From CAZRNB01 sp964601355 (GTDB lineage Bacteria > Planctomycetota > Phycisphaerae > Sedimentisphaerales > Anaerobacaceae): 14,543 nt of DNA. The DNA lies in the NCBI GenBank assembly GCA_964601355.1, contig CAZRNB010000077.1:1-14543 (forward strand), given 5' to 3'. The notes under the pieces are model-generated. The model saw only the letters and a program-made list of their open reading frames with translations, was not told the origin of the DNA and searched no databases. A program made the translations under genes and the position numbers. Numbering within the stretch: position 1 is the stretch's first letter; each line of letters starts with the position of its first letter. This document shows, one piece after another, positions 13,066-14,543 of this stretch.

Positions 13066-13971
13066 TTAAAATTGTATTAGTTTTCGTAAGGTTTCAAATC
13101 TGTTATCAATGTCTGCTCTATCTATGGAGGTTAGGCCGTTAATTGAGAAATCGGCGATTGCAAATGAGGCGACCACCGTTCCGTAAACAACTGCTGTTTT
13201 CAATGTGGCGAAATCTGTTTTGCCGGTTTGCGCAACGTAGCCCATCAGGCCGCCTGCGAAGCTGTCGCCGGCGCCGGTGGGGTCCTTGACCTCGGTGGCT
13301 GGATAGGCCGGCAAAATAAACTTGCTTCCACTCGTATCACATACCAATGAGCCTGATTCGCCTTTTTTGATAATCACAGCGCCTACGCCCATACTTAGAA
13401 TTTTTTCTGCCGACTTAATCAGATTATGCTCTTTTGCCAATAGTTTCGCCTCATCTTCATTAATTATCAGGCAGTCAATTTTTTTTAGCAGCTTCTTCAG
13501 GTCGTCGAGGTATCCTTTAATCCAATGGTCCATCGTGTCGGCAGCCGCAAAAATTGGACTATTGATTTGCTCAAGCAGTTGAAGCTGGAGCTTTGGTGTC
13601 GTATTGGCGAGGAACACATACTTGCTATTTTTAAATGCATCAGGCACTTTTGGCGGATCCTCTGCAAGGACGTTTAATTCGATGTAGTCCGTTCTGCGGT
13701 CGTCCATATTATTAAAGTAAGTGCCCATCCAGCGAAAAGTCTTGCTGTGCCGCCTGACTTCAAGACCGGCCAGGTCGATGTTTCTGCCGGCAAAGATTTC
13801 AGCAAAATCAAACGGGCAATCGCAGCCGATAGCGCCGACCAGGCGCACGGGGCAAAAGAAACTGGCCGCCATGCAAAAATACACAGCCGATCCGCCGATA
13901 CACTCTTCGCTGACACCATACGGCGTCTTAACTGTATCAATCGCTATGGAACCGGTGACTAATAATGACAT
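13066..13971 (-). CDS. PfkB-family sugar/nucleoside kinase
   Basis: ATP-dependent kinase of the ribokinase/adenosine kinase family; the substrate is not predictable. The PfkB signature 2 is clear: DPTGAGDSFAGGLMGY, with the catalytic base Asp at residue 236 (numbered from ATG 13971). The N-terminus LLVTGSIAIDTV and IGGSAVYFCMAAS form the sugar-binding side. INEDEAKLLAKEH and AVIIKKGESGSLV are the usual segments before the ATP site. Two ATGs are near: 13980 directly abuts AAGAAGGA, whereas 13971 lies 9 nt from it, so I take 13971 (301 aa). The upstream side is repeat DNA. A spacer of 205 nt separates it from thpR, so co-transcription is uncertain. Confidence 0.9.
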   Translation of the reverse strand: MSLLVTGSIAIDTVKTPYGVSEECIGGSAVYFCMAASFFCPVRLVGAIGCDCPFDFAEIFAGRNIDLAGLEVRRHSKTFRWMGTYFNNMDDRRTDYIELNVLAEDPPKVPDAFKNSKYVFLANTTPKLQLQLLEQINSPIFAAADTMDHWIKGYLDDLKKLLKKIDCLIINEDEAKLLAKEHNLIKSAEKILSMGVGAVIIKKGESGSLVCDTSGSKFILPAYPATEVKDPTGAGDSFAGGLMGYVAQTGKTDFATLKTAVVYGTVVASFAIADFSINGLTSIDRADIDNRFETLRKLIQF

Positions 13972-13980
13972 TATTAACAT

Positions 13981-14190
13981 TCCTTCTTGTCATTCCCGCG
14001 AAAGGGTCTGTTGCCGAACAAGAGATTGCTTCGTCGCTTCGCTCCTCGCAATGACAAAGTGATCGTTTTCATGTCATTGCGAGGCCTATGAAATAGGCCG
14101 TGGCAATCTCAACTGACCCATTATAGTGTTTGACAACAAACCCGAAGGCGGAAATCCAGACAAAATGCCGAACTTTTGTCGGAACGCATC
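13981..14190. other. Repeat-rich spacer before the PfkB gene
   Basis: It contains a truncated GTCATTCCCGCG arm (13989-14006) and the inverted repeat 14022-14110. On the minus strand a perfect TATAAT lies at 14125-14120, but the region 17 nt upstream has no good -35 hexamer, so it is at best a weak promoter for the kinase gene. Nothing else is recognised. Confidence 0.45.
14022..14110. repeat. 89-nt interspersed inverted repeat
   Basis: Outer arms GAGATTGC (14022-14029) and GCAATCTC (14103-14110), and inner arms CCTCGCAATGAC (14044-14055) and GTCATTGCGAGG (14073-14084), are exact reverse complements. A GGCCTAT-GAA-ATAGGCC hairpin (14083-14099) is nested in the right arm. Repeats built from GAGATTGCTTCGTCGCTTCG and CTCGCAATGAC are well known dispersed elements in many environmental bacteria. 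Confidence 0.75.
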
Positions 14191-14370
14191 CTATATTTCC
14201 ATGATTTCTACCTTCCAAGAACATCCATAATGGTTCCCCTTATCATCTTTGATTTCAGAAATCCAGTCAAATCCACCTTCCTCTGCGTGTCTCTCCTCAA
14301 TATAGTCCTGGGCCTCAATCGCCGTTTCAAACTTTATTTTATGGCCGCCGGAGTCTTCGAGAAAGAGCAT
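14191..14370 (-). CDS. Small hypothetical protein, 59 aa
   Basis: ATG 14370 to TAG 14191 encodes a 59-residue protein starting MLFLEDSGGHKIKFETAIEA, with DYIEERHAEEGGFDWISEIKD in the middle and NHYGCSWKVEIMEI at the end. GGA lies 6 nt before the ATG, and an in-frame TGA just upstream excludes a longer form. The composition is that of a real soluble acidic protein, with a helix around AIEAQDYIEERH between beta-type ends. It is not repeat-derived. I do not recognise the family and infer no function. Confidence 0.6.
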   Translation of the reverse strand: MLFLEDSGGHKIKFETAIEAQDYIEERHAEEGGFDWISEIKDDKGNHYGCSWKVEIMEI

Positions 14371-14406
14371 ATAGTTTCCATTTCAATAAGAATTAACCAA
14401 GAGATC

Positions 14407-14424
14407 GGCGGGGCAAGCCCCGCC
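14407..14424. repeat. GC-rich palindrome, possible repeat
   Basis: GGCGGGGC (14407-14414) pairs perfectly with GCCCCGCC (14417-14424) over an AA loop, followed by CTACAATT. Hairpins of the form GGCGGGGCAAGCCCCGCCCTAC are frequent dispersed repeats; without a T-tract I do not call it a terminator. Confidence 0.55.
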
Positions 14425-14466
14425 CTACAATTATTGAATTCGTGCAATCTATGCAATCTGTGGTTC

Positions 14467-14488
14467 ATTTTTTCTTTTTGTGTCTTTT
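14467..14488. repeat. Oligo-T/GTGTC repeat, second copy of the recA-tail motif
   Basis: ATTTTTTCTTTTTGTGTCTT and the following T's match 10768-10787 within the 3' part of recA except for two extra T's. It is preceded by reiterated TGCAATCT (14442-14459). The rest of 14489-14543 shows no gene or signal. Confidence 0.45.
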
Positions 14489-14543
14489 TGTGGCTATTGA
14501 ATCCGTTATCATTTGGCGTCCCTGAATTTTTTAAGCGTTATGT

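Noticed and set aside
1..14543. CRISPR array or defence island
   Set aside because: No evenly spaced direct repeats, no cas genes and no recognised defence proteins; the repeats here are isolated palindromes of different families.

Overview
The window looks like a chromosomal segment from an uncultured, moderate-GC bacterium, most likely a planctomycete of the Phycisphaerae / Sedimentisphaerales type. That placement is an inference. It rests on the style of the proteins (Aquifex-type short aconitase, small secreted hypothetical proteins), on TTG/GTG starts beside normal AAGGA-type ribosome binding sites, and above all on a heavy load of short palindromic repeats between and even inside genes. 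No rRNA, tRNA, CRISPR array, phage gene or complete insertion sequence is visible.

Layout. Positions 1-668 begin with a strong terminator hairpin (21-54) of an upstream gene, followed by about 550 nt of repeat-bearing non-coding DNA. Plus-strand genes follow: an unrecognised protein (669-1346), a 125-nt inverted-repeat element (1529-1653), aconitase (1782-3764), and an unrecognised AT-richer gene (3813-4664). Between 4665 and 5062 lie another palindromic repeat and, on the minus strand, a compact structured RNA candidate (4906-5000) with its own promoter and U-tract. Divergent from it are a LOG-family nucleotide hydrolase (5063-5662), a secreted protein made of two copies of one domain (5707-6582), and histidinol dehydrogenase hisD (6650-7957).

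hisD converges with only 5 nt of spacing on a minus-strand housekeeping cluster. In transcription order this is a PfkB sugar kinase (13971-13066), the RNA 2',3'-cyclic phosphodiesterase thpR (12860-12261), a four-helix-bundle (23S intervening-sequence type) protein (12286-11915), recA (11845-10724) and alaS (10743-7963). The last four are tightly packed, and two pairs overlap. The right end (13981-14543) is repeat-rich and carries one small 59-codon minus-strand gene (14370-14191).

Themes. Metabolism is represented by the TCA cycle (aconitase), histidine synthesis (hisD), a sugar/nucleoside kinase and a nucleotide phosphoribohydrolase. Information processing is represented by recA, alaS and thpR. 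The unusual signals are the orphan structured RNA, and palindromic repeats that entered reading frames in frame: one lies inside alaS next to the zinc-binding Cys of the editing domain, another lies in the linker of the duplicated secreted protein.
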